Shown here: positions 54,024 through 62,599 of the stretch, one piece after another
Numbering within the stretch: position 1 is the stretch's first letter
Layout: every line of letters starts with the position of its first letter
From: Pyxidicoccus parkwaysis
GTDB taxonomy: Bacteria > Myxococcota > Myxococcia > Myxococcales > Myxococcaceae
Assembly (NCBI RefSeq): GCF_017301735.1
Contig: NZ_CP071090.1
Location: forward strand, 12,259,001 to 12,323,000
Direction of reading: 5' to 3'
Length of the DNA stretch: 64,000 nt
Position numbers and translations under genes: made by a program
The notes under the pieces: generated by a model
Seen by the model: only the letters and a program-made list of their open reading frames with translations
The model's database searches: none
What the model was told of the DNA's origin: nothing

Positions 54024-55018
54024 TCCGGATAGGAGGTCTTCGCTCGCTCCTTGCGCTCTTGTTCCAAGCGCTCCCGTTCCTTCAGGTGGCGCTCCATCTT
54101 GTTCGCCTCCTCGCGTCGTTCGCGGAGCTTCTCGGGATATTGCGCGGCGATGAGGGGGGCGAAGTGCTCGAGTGCTTCCTTGAGTTCGGGGAAGGGCACA
54201 TCCGCCTTCTCGACCAGGATTTCCCAGGGCTCCGACATGGAGCTTCGGGTCATCTCGAAGCCGACGCCTTTGCCCGCCCAGGTCCCCGGTACGTCGACGA
54301 TGACGGAGATGTATTCTCCCAACGTGCAGGACTCGATGAAGACCGAGTACGGGTAGTTGCGGTGGCCCCGCCTGTCGCGTCGCTGGTAGGTGAGCGAGCA
54401 GGCCTCGAGCGGTCTCAACTGCTCCTGGATGCGGGCCAGCTCGGGCAGGCCGCCTACGTCCGAGGTCGTCAGGAAGCCACCCTTCTTGAGGCCCGTGCTG
54501 AGCGCCCCCAGGCCAAGGCCGACGGCCATCGTGCCGCCGATGACGGCGAACAGCCGCGTGTTGGAGTACGTGTTGACGGGCTGGCCGTTGCCGGGGCCGG
54601 GCGTGGACACTGTCGCCCCTGGCACGTTGGCGAGCTCCTGTGGGAGCTGTTGCGTGGCGGCGCCCCTGGGCATGGCTCCGACGGTGTAGCCAACCATGAA
54701 GGCCGCAAACAGGGCGACCCCTTGCAGCAGTCTCGGCGTGGGCTCGAAGGGCAGCGTTCCAAGGGTCTGGAGCCACGCGAGGGTCCTCGGAGCCATCATG
54801 CCTCCGCATGCCAGCATCACTCCCACCCATCCGAGGATGCTCGCGATGTTCCACAGTCTGGTGACGCCGGAGCTCGCCGTCCTGCCGAGGAGCCTCGAAG
54901 GTGCAATCACCCTGGGATGCACGCGCTTGCGCAGCCACGTCCCGACGACCAGGCCCAGCAGCAAGGGGATCCACAGCAGCAACGACCCGAAGAACAGCGC
55001 GGACTCTTGCCGATTCAT
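54020..55018 (-). CDS. Membrane protein with helical C-terminus, unknown function
   Basis: A 332-residue protein with four to five membrane helices: residues about 6-30, 55-75, 95-115 and one near 160. A soluble domain follows, containing LEACSLTYQRRDRRGHRNYP and a charged helical C-terminus (KLRERREEANKMERHLKERE). No known family is recognised. The ATG at 55018 is used; a TTG 18 bases upstream is in frame. It lies 109 bases after the next upstream minus-strand gene, possibly in one transcript. Confidence 0.65.
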   Translation of the reverse strand: MNRQESALFFGSLLLWIPLLLGLVVGTWLRKRVHPRVIAPSRLLGRTASSGVTRLWNIASILGWVGVMLACGGMMAPRTLAWLQTLGTLPFEPTPRLLQGVALFAAFMVGYTVGAMPRGAATQQLPQELANVPGATVSTPGPGNGQPVNTYSNTRLFAVIGGTMAVGLGLGALSTGLKKGGFLTTSDVGGLPELARIQEQLRPLEACSLTYQRRDRRGHRNYPYSVFIESCTLGEYISVIVDVPGTWAGKGVGFEMTRSSMSEPWEILVEKADVPFPELKEALEHFAPLIAAQYPEKLRERREEANKMERHLKERERLEQERKERAKTSYPD

Positions 55019-55126
55019 GGATGGACCATGCTCCAACCCCGGGAGAATCCCAAGGTTCGAATCGGCGGCAGCTTCAGCCGCGACGACGTGGGCAGGGAGG
55101 TTGCGTCCCCTCCTGGGTGAGCTGGT

Positions 55127-55600
55127 TCACTGCTTCTGTTGCTTGCTCCAGGCCTTGTAGGGGGCCGATTTCAGAATCTCCGCGAAGAATGGCTCGTCAC
55201 CGAACGCCTTCTTCGTGTTGCTCACGATCTGGTACGCATTGTCCGTGTCGCCGAGTGCTGAGTAGAGCTTGACCAGTGTCTGATACGGCGCAAAGTCCTC
55301 GCCGTCATCGCTGTTCTTCAGAAAGCTCAACATCGCTGCGACGGCGGCAAGGAGATATTCCTTGTTCGTGAAGTTCAGTTGCACGAACTCACCGAACAAG
55401 TGGAAGCAGGCTCGCGACCATTCGAGCTCATCGTCCTTCCTCAGCTTGAACGCGGGCACCTTCTGGGTCAGCTGCTTCAGCAGGAGCTCACAATCGGCCA
55501 TGAGTCGAGGTTTCAGCCTGGCCTGCTCCTTGGGCGGGGCGCTGTAGTAGTTGTTGATGGGAATTCCGAGCACGATGATCCGCTCGAGAAGCGACTCCAT
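55127..55600 (-). CDS. Helical protein of unknown function
   Basis: A 157-residue, mostly helical soluble protein (LLKQLTQKVPAFKLRKDDEL, YQTLVKLYSALGDTDNAYQI). The pattern suggests a short TPR-like or helical-repeat fold. No family is recognised. AGGAGATG lies upstream of the ATG at 55600; a longer frame adds 16 unsupported residues. Likely co-transcribed with the membrane protein at 54020-55018. Confidence 0.65.
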   Translation of the reverse strand: MESLLERIIVLGIPINNYYSAPPKEQARLKPRLMADCELLLKQLTQKVPAFKLRKDDELEWSRACFHLFGEFVQLNFTNKEYLLAAVAAMLSFLKNSDDGEDFAPYQTLVKLYSALGDTDNAYQIVSNTKKAFGDEPFFAEILKSAPYKAWSKQQKQ

Positions 55601-56107
55601 GCATGCATCTCCTGTCGGCTGAGCCCCAGCTACGGGATCGGAGGTCATGAGCCGGTGTTTGGACGGGGTGTCCAGGGACCGTATCGGTCAGCACAGCCTG
55701 CTTCAACGGCCGCCTCGGGAGGGTCTGTTTGCCGCCATGGGGGCTCGGACTCCCCCAAGCAGGTGAGGAGGAGGCGAGCGCGGGGCTTGAGGCCGCGGCG
55801 ATGAAGGGCTCGTAGTCCTCCACGGTCGAAGCCACATGTCGGCGCTGCATGCGGGCCTCCCCCGACTGAAGGTGGGGACCTGTGTCCGCTGGTTCAACCT
55901 CGCCGTGCGCCCTGCCGGCCCTGCGAGCGCCCTCTGGAGGGTACGCGACATAAAGGGCTCGGAAGGCACCTTCGCCGTCCCTCGCGAACACCGTGGCCAC
56001 ACCCGGGTCGGGTATCTGCCACCGGGCCCAGGCTCTATCAATTCGCGCGCGGCGGGACGGACCCCCGAGCTTGCCGCTTTACCCGTGAAAACCAGTGAGG
56101 CAGTTCA
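55601..56107. other. Intergenic region before the octad-repeat gene
   Basis: About 500 bases with no supported gene. A minus-strand frame reading MATVFARDGEGAFRALYVAY (about 55960-56000) is weakly protein-like but lacks a ribosome site and a recognisable family. The last 30 bases carry the ribosome-site region of the following gene (GTGAGGCAG). Confidence 0.4.
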
Positions 56108-57391
56108 ATGACCCAGGAACAAATCTCCATGCAGGGGCAGCAGATGTTCGGTGATGCCCTGAAGGCCCGCATCGCGGACGCCGTGCGCGAGCGCGTCGTG
56201 TCGGGCCTCGACGAGCGCATCGGCACGGAGATTCGCGAGCGCGTCAGCGAAGCGGTCCGCGGCGTGTTGAGCGAGCGCTGGATGAACATGCAGCAGGGCG
56301 ACGTCGGCGGCAGCGGCGCGTTCGACGTGGACACCGTGGTGGAGACGGTCCACAGCCGCCTGGCGGACGTCATCCGCGAGCGCGTCGCCACCGGCGTGCA
56401 CGAGCGTGCGCGCGAGGTGCTGCGCGAGCGGCTGGGCGAGGCGCTGCGCGGCGCGATGGCCGAGAACTGGATGGCCATTCAGCAGGGCCCCGGCCAGTTC
56501 GACACCCACCGCATCGCGGAGCGGGTGCGCAACCGGCTCGAGGATGCGCTGCGTGACAGGCTCTCCTACGTCGTGCGCGAGCGCGTCCGCGAGGCGCTGC
56601 GCGAGCGGCTGGGCGACGCGCTGCGCTCGGCCTTCGTGGAGCGGAGGATGGGGGCGGAGGGCTTCGCCCCGGTAGACCCCGAGCGCATCGCCGACGCCAT
56701 CCGCACGCGGCTGGCGGATGCCGTCCACGAGCGGCTCAACATCGCCGTGCGCGAGCGCGTCCGCGAGGCGCTCAAGGAGCGCCTGGCGGATTCGCTGCGC
56801 ACCGCGCTGACCGAGCGCAGGACGCACGGCTTCGGCCAGTTCGACCCCGAGCGCATCGCCGACATCGTCCGTGAGCGCGTCGCGGACGGCATCCGCGAGC
56901 GCGTGCAGTCCGGCCTGCGCGAGCGCGTCCGCGAGGCGCTGCGCGAGCGGCTGGGCGACGAGCTGCGCACTCGGCTGAGCGAACGGACCCTGGGCTTCCA
57001 GGCCCAGGGCCAGAACATGCTGGACCCGGAGCGCATCGCCGAGTCGCTCCGCGGCCGCCTGGCTGACGCGCTCCACGAGCGGCTCTCCAGCGCGCTCCGC
57101 GAGCATCTGCACGAGGCGCTGAGGGAGCGGCTGGCCGACTCCATCCGCGAGTCGCTGGGCGCCTCGGGGCGCGGCGGCGGCTTCGGCGAGCAGTACACGG
57201 GCATGGGCGGCTTCCAGCCCCAGAGCTTCGGGCAGGCGTCGCTCGACATGGAGGGCATCGTCTCCGCCGTCCGCGAGCGCGTGGGTGAGGACCTCCGCGA
57301 GCGCATGGCGGACGTGGTCCGCGAGCGCGTCAGCGAGGCGGTGCGCAAGGAGCTGAAGAACGGCGCCAGCACCCAGGCGCCCCTGGCCTGA
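56108..57391 (+). CDS. Octad-repeat, Arg/Glu/Leu-rich helical protein
   Basis: A 427-residue protein made of seven units of about 57-65 residues. Most units begin with a Phe/Asp-Pro-Glu-Arg-Ile-type cap (for example DPERIADAIR). They continue as consecutive eight-residue repeats of the form Arg-[Leu/Ile/Val]-x-[Asp/Glu]-Ala-[Val/Leu]-Arg-Glu, for example RLADAVHE, RLNIAVRE, RVREALKE, RLADSLRT. An eight-residue period is not the seven of ordinary coiled coils. About one in four residues is Arg and nearly as many are Glu/Asp, giving balanced charge. No signal peptide, membrane helix or catalytic motif is seen. Function unknown; a structural or scaffold role is plausible. A hairpin follows the stop. 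Confidence 0.75.
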   Translation: MTQEQISMQGQQMFGDALKARIADAVRERVVSGLDERIGTEIRERVSEAVRGVLSERWMNMQQGDVGGSGAFDVDTVVETVHSRLADVIRERVATGVHERAREVLRERLGEALRGAMAENWMAIQQGPGQFDTHRIAERVRNRLEDALRDRLSYVVRERVREALRERLGDALRSAFVERRMGAEGFAPVDPERIADAIRTRLADAVHERLNIAVRERVREALKERLADSLRTALTERRTHGFGQFDPERIADIVRERVADGIRERVQSGLRERVREALRERLGDELRTRLSERTLGFQAQGQNMLDPERIAESLRGRLADALHERLSSALREHLHEALRERLADSIRESLGASGRGGGFGEQYTGMGGFQPQSFGQASLDMEGIVSAVRERVGEDLRERMADVVRERVSEAVRKELKNGASTQAPLA

Positions 57392-57399
57392 GTCGGGTT

Positions 57400-57441
57400 G
57401 GATGAGGCTGGCGCTGACGGGGGGCGGTGCCGGCCTCATCC
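57400..57441 (+). terminator. Hairpin terminator after octad-repeat gene
   Basis: GGATGAGGCTGGC (57400-57412) pairs with GCCGGCCTCATCC (57429-57441), 12 of 13 Watson-Crick with one wobble. It starts nine bases after the stop codon. No T-tract follows. Confidence 0.6.
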
Positions 57442-57680
57442 ATTCGCAGGTCCGAAGCCAGGGCGCGACGAAGTGCCTGTCACGCCCCGGCCAGCAGCAG
57501 GGGACAGCACGCTCCACGGGCGTGCCTGGCGGCTGGCGTCCGTGGGTGAGGCGTCCTGCCACGAAGATGAGGACCCGGGGCATTCTCCGCCAGCGCCGCT
57601 CGCCGGCCTGACATCCAGCATCGTGTCGGAGTCGGTTGGGATGATTCCTTCGTCGTCTTCCAGAAGACAGGAGTCACACC

Positions 57681-58193
57681 ATGGCGAAGAAGACTTCGAC
57701 GAAGAAGAAGACCCCGACGAAGAAGACCTCGACGAAGAAGTCCTCGAAGACCGCCGCGACGCCGGTGGCATCGTTCACCGACAACCAGTCCACGGGCTAC
57801 GCGGCCCCCTACCTGGCCCGCGCGTTCTCCGCGCTGATGGATGACCAGTTCAACCCGATGAGCGAGAGCGACGACGTCTTCACGCCGTTCAGCGCGGACC
57901 TCGCCGCCACCGAGCCCATCAACGCCGACACGCTCCGCGCCGCGCTGGGCATCGGCTCGCGCTACCGCCTGGACCTCGAGTCGGGGGACTTCTTCTTCGA
58001 CCGCGCCCCGGATGACGCGCCGGGGCCCTACTCCGTCTTCATGCTCCTCCAGGGGATGATGGAGGCCGTGCTGACCGACCTCACGCTGCTCTTCGTGCGC
58101 GGCGAAGGCGTGGTGCGCGTGCGCACCTTCCTCTTCGGGCGCCTGCCGGATGGGACGCTCGTCGGCCTGCGCACCACGACGACGGAGACCTGA
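57681..58193 (+). CDS. NuiA-like nuclease inhibitor with Lys-rich leader
   Basis: A 170-residue protein. The first 25 residues are a Lys/Thr/Ser repeat (MAKKTSTKKKTPTKKTSTKK), resembling histone-H1-like tails. The rest matches nuclease A inhibitor (NuiA) proteins: MSESDDVFTPFSA, then a ESGDFFFDRAP region, a helix MLLQGMMEAVLTDLTLLF and the end FGRLPDGTLVGLRTTTTET. NuiA blocks the DNA/RNA non-specific nuclease NucA in cyanobacteria. The target here is unknown. AGGAG precedes the ATG. An EEP-type nuclease gene lies 0.8 kb downstream. Confidence 0.75.
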   Translation: MAKKTSTKKKTPTKKTSTKKSSKTAATPVASFTDNQSTGYAAPYLARAFSALMDDQFNPMSESDDVFTPFSADLAATEPINADTLRAALGIGSRYRLDLESGDFFFDRAPDDAPGPYSVFMLLQGMMEAVLTDLTLLFVRGEGVVRVRTFLFGRLPDGTLVGLRTTTTET

Positions 58194-58377
58194 GCCAGGA
58201 GGTCCAGGTCGCTGCCACGCACTGGGTCAACTGGGCATCCATGCGCTCCAATACAACCCGTGCGTTGCAGCGCATTCCAGACGTCTGGTTCATGACGAGC
58301 CTCGCGCCATGACGCAATGCCCAAACCCAGGACAAGCCTTGACGCGCCTCGACGGCCAATCGCATCACGGCGAGCCG

Positions 58378-58425
58378 TAGGTATTTAGTTAGTCATTACC
58401 TTGGAATCTGTTTAAGTGCGCCCCT
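58378..58425 (+). promoter_or_regulatory. AT-rich patch, possible promoter
   Basis: TAGGTATTTAGTTAGTCATT with TTGGAATCTGTTTAAG (58378-58420) is unusually AT-rich for this window and lies 60-100 bases upstream of the lipoprotein start at 58481. No clear -35/-10 pair can be assigned with confidence. Confidence 0.35.
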
Positions 58426-58480
58426 CCGGAAATCAGGGCTCAATCCCTGGCCCTCACCCCTTCCGGAGAGGAGTTTGTCC

Positions 58481-58909
58481 ATGAACACGTTCCTGCGTGC
58501 AGCAGTGATGGTGGGTGCGAGTCTGGCGATGGCGGCCTGTGGCGGCGAGATGACGCCCGAGGAGGCGGCCAACCTGGAGAACGAGGCGCTTGCCCAGTCC
58601 GAGTCCGAGCTGGGCTCCTGCAACAACTGGTCTGAGTTCACCCCCACTGGCAGCCAGTTCTGTGACTACCGGGGCTGCGGCTCCTACCTCACCTGCGACC
58701 CCGAGTACGTGAAGAACCCGGACGCCGCCGCCAAGGGGACCGGGGAGGAGAACATCTACTACTGCCCGGACGGCTCGCCCCCGTGGCGCGTCTACCGCCC
58801 GGGCACCTTCGCCGAGACGTCCAGCTACCGCGTGTGCTTCGACCAGTACGGCAACTACACGCACACCGAATACCAGTATTCGTCCACCCTGGTGACCTGC
58901 GGCTGCTGA
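58481..58909 (+). CDS. Cys-rich lipoprotein, unknown function
   Basis: A 142-residue lipoprotein: MNTFLRAAVMVGASLAMAAC with lipidation Cys20, an acidic helix (EEAANLENEALAQSESEL), then a Cys/Tyr-rich domain with CDYRGCGSYLTCDPEY, YYCPDGSPPWRVYRPG and LVTCGC. Seven or so Cys suggest disulfides outside the cytoplasm. GAGGAG lies upstream of the ATG. It separates the NuiA-like gene from the EEP-type nuclease gene. Confidence 0.72.
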   Translation: MNTFLRAAVMVGASLAMAACGGEMTPEEAANLENEALAQSESELGSCNNWSEFTPTGSQFCDYRGCGSYLTCDPEYVKNPDAAAKGTGEENIYYCPDGSPPWRVYRPGTFAETSSYRVCFDQYGNYTHTEYQYSSTLVTCGC

Positions 58910-59023
58910 GGCACTGAAGCGTGGGTCCGGCTCACGGAGCCATCTCGCTCCGTGAGCCGTCCTGGCCGCACCGACGCAAGCCGAAGCAACTCTTTTTCTC
59001 GGCGGTCGAGAATTGGGAACATC

Positions 59024-60064
59024 ATGCGAACCCATTCCCACCGCCCCCACCTCCACGTCGGCTCCACGGGCCACCGCGTCAAGAAGGTCGAAGAGCGACT
59101 GGAGTCGCTCGGCTACCTCAAGGGTGCCGCTGACGACCGCTTCGACGCCCGCACCGCCAAGGCGGTGGTCGACTACAAGCGCGACCATGGCTGGAAGGGG
59201 AAGCCGGAGGGGGTCGTCGGCGAGCGGATGGCCCACTCGCTGAGGCACACCGAGGGTGCCACCACTGCAGGCACTGGCGGCGCCACCACCGCCCAGGCCA
59301 GCGCGACGGGTGATAGCGGCGACAAGGGCAAGACCCCGTCGAAGCTCAAGGGCGCGACCTACAACGTCGAGCGCGACCGCGACCCCGCGGAGGTGCGGAA
59401 GCGGCTGGGCGGCTTCGTCAAACGCCACGACCTCGACTTCATCCAGCTCCAGGAAATCAACGGCTATCACAAAGCCCTGGAGAACATCCCCGGCTACCAC
59501 CTGGTGACCTTCCCCAAGGCCAAGGACCACGGCGAGTCGGGCATCCTCGTCAAGGACAGCCTGCTCGCAAAGCAGCCCATGTTGATTCAGGGCGAGGGCG
59601 GCGGCTGGACCACCGTGCGCAACGGCCACGCCCCGCCGCGGGCGGCCGTCGCAGTCAAACTCGCGGGCTGGCTGACGGTGGTCTCGGCCCACCAGCCGCC
59701 CTCTGTCGACTGGAAGAACGGCCAACCCGTCGGGCCGCCGAACCGGGTGAGTACCTACAAGTCGCTCTCCGAGAAGCTGCTCGCCTTCGCGAAGCGGCAG
59801 CTCGAGAAACACCCCGACCAGGCCCTGCTCATCGGCGGCGACTGGAACGAGGAGGCGTCGACCAAGGGTAAGTGGTCACCCGGATGGATTGCCCAGCAGG
59901 CGGGCATGAAGACCCACGGCGGCGCGAAGACCCACGGCAACGCGAGCATCGACTGGGAGATGTCCAACGGGTGCCGGGTCTCGAATATCAAGGCCGGACG
60001 GACTCTCGGCTCGGACCACAACATCGTCACCTTCACCGTGAGCCGCCCGAAGGACAAGGGCTGA
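59024..60064 (+). CDS. Endonuclease/exonuclease/phosphatase (EEP) protein with peptidoglycan-binding domain
   Basis: A 346-residue protein. The N-terminal about 70 residues resemble a PGB_1 peptidoglycan-binding domain (VKKVEERLESLGYLKGAADD, DARTAKAVVDYKRDHG). A Thr/Ala/Gly linker precedes an EEP-fold domain with QLQEINGY (metal-binding Glu), GGDWNEE and GSDHNIV (catalytic Asp-His). The class includes DNase I-like nucleases, phosphodiesterases and inositol phosphatases. Joining it to wall-binding suggests action at or on cell envelopes, although no signal peptide is evident. The ATG at 59024 is preferred over upstream in-frame starts because GGGAAC lies upstream and the PGB domain follows directly. 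Confidence 0.8.
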   Translation: MRTHSHRPHLHVGSTGHRVKKVEERLESLGYLKGAADDRFDARTAKAVVDYKRDHGWKGKPEGVVGERMAHSLRHTEGATTAGTGGATTAQASATGDSGDKGKTPSKLKGATYNVERDRDPAEVRKRLGGFVKRHDLDFIQLQEINGYHKALENIPGYHLVTFPKAKDHGESGILVKDSLLAKQPMLIQGEGGGWTTVRNGHAPPRAAVAVKLAGWLTVVSAHQPPSVDWKNGQPVGPPNRVSTYKSLSEKLLAFAKRQLEKHPDQALLIGGDWNEEASTKGKWSPGWIAQQAGMKTHGGAKTHGNASIDWEMSNGCRVSNIKAGRTLGSDHNIVTFTVSRPKDKG

Positions 60065-60115
60065 GGCGCAGCCTGGGCTGTTTCGTACGCCCGACGGACA
60101 GCCACGGCCGCCCCA

Positions 60116-60397
60116 TCACGTGTCGACGACGGTGCAGACTCCTGCGTCGGTGCCCACCATGAGTGAGCAGCCCCGGTCCTTGGGGCATTGATTCGCGTCC
60201 AAGGCCCGCTGCGGGTCACAGAGAATCTCGCAGGTCGCGTGACTGTCCCGCTTGAAGCATCGGGACTGACCGGAGCACTCGGAGTCCGCTGTGCAGGTCT
60301 CGCCCAGATGTTTGAAACAACCGGACAGCATCAGCACTGCGCCAGCCGCCAGGAGGTGAAGACGGTTCAAGATGGTTGGCCTCTTGTTCAAGGGCAT
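60116..60397 (-). CDS. Small Cys-rich lipoprotein
   Basis: A 93-residue lipoprotein with a lipobox at about residue 27 (GAVLMLSGC). A compact eight-Cys domain follows (ETCTADSECSGQSRCFKRDS, CEILCDPQ, CPKDRGCSL), EGF- or knottin-like in appearance. The ATG is followed directly by the basic region. No known family is recognised. It is convergent with the EEP-type nuclease gene. Confidence 0.68.
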   Translation of the reverse strand: MPLNKRPTILNRLHLLAAGAVLMLSGCFKHLGETCTADSECSGQSRCFKRDSHATCEILCDPQRALDANQCPKDRGCSLMVGTDAGVCTVVDT

Positions 60398-60518
60398 TCA
60401 ACTCTCGCCACACGGTGCCGGACGAGGGCGTGAGTCTCGAGCGAAGGAGTCCGCGCGGCTGGCGCGGGCCGCAGGATTGAGGCACGCGCCCTGTCCCACC
60501 TGGGGCTTGCCGAGAGGC

Positions 60519-60788
60519 CTAGTCGCAGTCCTCGGGGCAGGTCGCGCTGCTCTCCGAATACTGGCAGTAGCCATCATTACAGACACCCGAGTTCTCGCAG
60601 ACGGGGTAAGCCTCGTAGCACCACTCGGTGTAGATCTCCCGGGCGCGCGAGTCCGGGTCCTGGCTGGCCGAGTACAAGCAGGCCTGCAAATCATCCTCAC
60701 ACGTCCAGGCCGCCTGAGCCGCCGGCGTCCACAGAGCCACCCCAGCTACGAGGGGGATGAGTCCCATCCAGACAGTCTTCGACAACAT
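60519..60788 (-). CDS. Small secreted Cys-rich protein
   Basis: An 89-residue protein with a signal peptide (MLSKTVWMGLIPLVAGVALW, cleavage near AAQA). A mature domain of about 60 residues contains eight Cys (WTCEDDLQACLYSAS, ENSGVCNDGYCQYSE, TCPEDCD). It is likely disulfide-bonded and extracellular; function unknown. It lies between the Cys-rich lipoprotein and the beta-helix gene, both on the same strand. Confidence 0.7.
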   Translation of the reverse strand: MLSKTVWMGLIPLVAGVALWTPAAQAAWTCEDDLQACLYSASQDPDSRAREIYTEWCYEAYPVCENSGVCNDGYCQYSESSATCPEDCD

Positions 60789-61051
60789 CGTGTGTCTCCA
60801 TTCGTCGCGGGAATCGCAACAGGGGACACTCTACATGACAGCTGTGAATGTCTGTAAAAGAAACCAGGTCCGGAAGCCCCGCGGCACCTTGCCAGCGCCA
60901 CCAGACTCTCTTCGGTGAAGTCACAGTCCTCAACGATGCCCCGCTCCAAGTCCATGGCGAATGACCAGCGGCCAATGTCACTCCCAGCCATGGCGTTTGT
61001 GAATCCGCGGCCCTTCAGGTGGGCGAAGCGGAGGCGCTGGCGGACATTCAT
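60746..61051 (-). pseudogene. Possible decayed or unassigned small frame
   Basis: A minus-strand frame of 101 residues includes FTNAMAGSDIGRWSFAMDLE and VEDCDFTEESLVALARCRG, which look protein-like. It overlaps the secreted Cys-rich gene by 43 bases and has no good ribosome site. It may be a remnant; confidence is low. The rest of the 60789-61142 gap holds nothing I can support. Confidence 0.25.
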
Positions 61052-61142
61052 GCAGCGTATGTCATTGGGTGAGCGAATCGCTCCGTGACGCGCACGGACC
61101 TGGCGCCTGGAGGCGTGGGGGTAGGGCAGGGAGCGACGCCCT

Positions 61143-62282
61143 TCACCAGTCACAGCGGGGAAGCTCCGGAGGCACGAGCAGCACGGCCAGGTTGTCCCGC
61201 CAGCAGTTCCCGGTGCCGGTGCCGTTCCACAGGAGGTCGGCGCCGGGCGGCCGGGTGGGGGCGGTGCCGTTACCCAGGGCCACGTTGCGCTGGATGCGCG
61301 TATCCCTGGGGAAGGGGTTGAAACCGAGTGCAGCACACTCGGGCGAGTCCGGGTCCAGCCCGATGGCACTGCAGGAGTCCACGAGTGCGATGCCCACGGT
61401 CTCGTTGTTCCAGGCCCAGTTGTGCTCGATGCGGTTGCGCTTTCCGCCCACGTCGAGGATGCCGACGCCGGGCGGAATGAGGCAGACCTCGTCCCCGGGC
61501 TCGCACGTATTGGGCCGGTTGTTGTCGTGCATCAAGTTGTATTCGATGCGGTTGTCCTGGCTGACGAGCACGTCACCGCCCGGCTGGATGAACATCACCA
61601 ACCCGGCGGTGTTCCCGAAAGCGACGTTGTGGTCGACCTGTACGCGGATGCTGCTCTCCACCTCGAAGCCATTGACGTTGTCGTAGGCGAGGTTCTGGTC
61701 CACTCGCACGTCATGGGACTGGCCCACGTAGATGCCGGTGTCGTTCGCGCCGGTCGCCACGCTCCGGAGCACCCGGCCGGGGCCACAGTGTGAGGGATAG
61801 AGGCCATATCCCTCGTTGTCATGCGCTTCGACAGAGTCGATGAGCCAGTGGTCCACGCAGAAGAAGACGACGCCATTCTCGTCGAAGCCCTTGACGGTGA
61901 GGTCCTCCACACGGGCCCCGTCGATGCGCTGGCGGGGATGGCTCAAGCACTCGGCACCCGACGCGCCGACGCGGGCCACGGCGATGCCCGTGTGCTGCCC
62001 GCCCGCATTCTCCAGGACGACGGGCGCGCCCGGCCGGGGCTGCCCTCTCAGGCGGATGTCGTCCTGGGAGATGACGACCGCGCACGTCTGGGTCGCGTCG
62101 GTGGGGCAGGGGCGGCCTGGCTCGCGGTAGAGGCCGGGAAGGACGAGCACGGTGTCGCCGGGCCTGGAGCGGTCCACCGCCGCCTGGATGGACTCACCGG
62201 GATGGACGACGCGGGTGCGCGCGACGGCCGGGAGCGCACAGGTGAGTGCGATGACGGCGCAGAGTCGGTGAACCGGGCTCAT
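61143..62282 (-). CDS. Secreted right-handed parallel beta-helix protein
   Basis: A 379-residue protein with a signal peptide (LCAVIALTCALPAVA). It starts the coil with HPGESIQAAVDRSRPGDTVL and GLYREPG, the typical entry of parallel beta-helix proteins. Repeating short strands follow, with Asn and Gly at turns (NRIEYNLMHDNN, NRIEHNWAWNNETVG). Such folds include polysaccharide lyases, glycosidases and adhesins; no catalytic set is assigned. The ATG at 62282 has GGGGGA at good spacing; the ATG at 62288 is too close. Confidence 0.82.
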   Translation of the reverse strand: MSPVHRLCAVIALTCALPAVARTRVVHPGESIQAAVDRSRPGDTVLVLPGLYREPGRPCPTDATQTCAVVISQDDIRLRGQPRPGAPVVLENAGGQHTGIAVARVGASGAECLSHPRQRIDGARVEDLTVKGFDENGVVFFCVDHWLIDSVEAHDNEGYGLYPSHCGPGRVLRSVATGANDTGIYVGQSHDVRVDQNLAYDNVNGFEVESSIRVQVDHNVAFGNTAGLVMFIQPGGDVLVSQDNRIEYNLMHDNNRPNTCEPGDEVCLIPPGVGILDVGGKRNRIEHNWAWNNETVGIALVDSCSAIGLDPDSPECAALGFNPFPRDTRIQRNVALGNGTAPTRPPGADLLWNGTGTGNCWRDNLAVLLVPPELPRCDW

Positions 62283-62417
62283 GGACATTCCCCCTGGGAG
62301 CGAAGGTGCCAGCTCCGGTCGCCATTCTGGCCACTGGGATGGATGGAGGAAGCGGCCGGGAGGCGGAGCGCCCAGCACATTCCAGACACACACCCATGCC
62401 CCGGGGCCGCCAGACCG

Positions 62418-62475
62418 TTCAGGAGGACGTTCGACTTCGACGTGTTCGCCTGCGTGAGGTGTGGAGGCAGGCTCG
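62418..62475 (+). pseudogene. Transposase C-terminal remnant, copy B
   Basis: The plus-strand frame reads RRTFDFDVFACVRCGGR, the same Cys-x2-Cys transposase tail as copy A. Sequence on either side is unrelated to copy A, so only the most conserved tail survives. It sits in the short gap upstream of the beta-helix gene. Confidence 0.55.
62424..62472 (+). repeat. 49-base exact repeat, copy B
   Basis: Identical to 53962-54010, same orientation, inside the second transposase-tail remnant. Confidence 0.9.
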
Positions 62476-62599
62476 AGGGTCTTTGGGCCCGGTCCGAGGA
62501 CGAAGACACGGTACGGACCTCCGGATAAATGCGTTCAAAATCCGGAGCGTCCGCCTCCATTCATCTGACGACGCTGCCCACGCCGTCTGGAGGAACACC

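Noticed and set aside
55703..56041. Minus-strand frames between the helical protein and octad-repeat genes
   Set aside because: There is no ribosome site, no recognised domain and inconsistent codon bias; kept as unannotated intergenic sequence.
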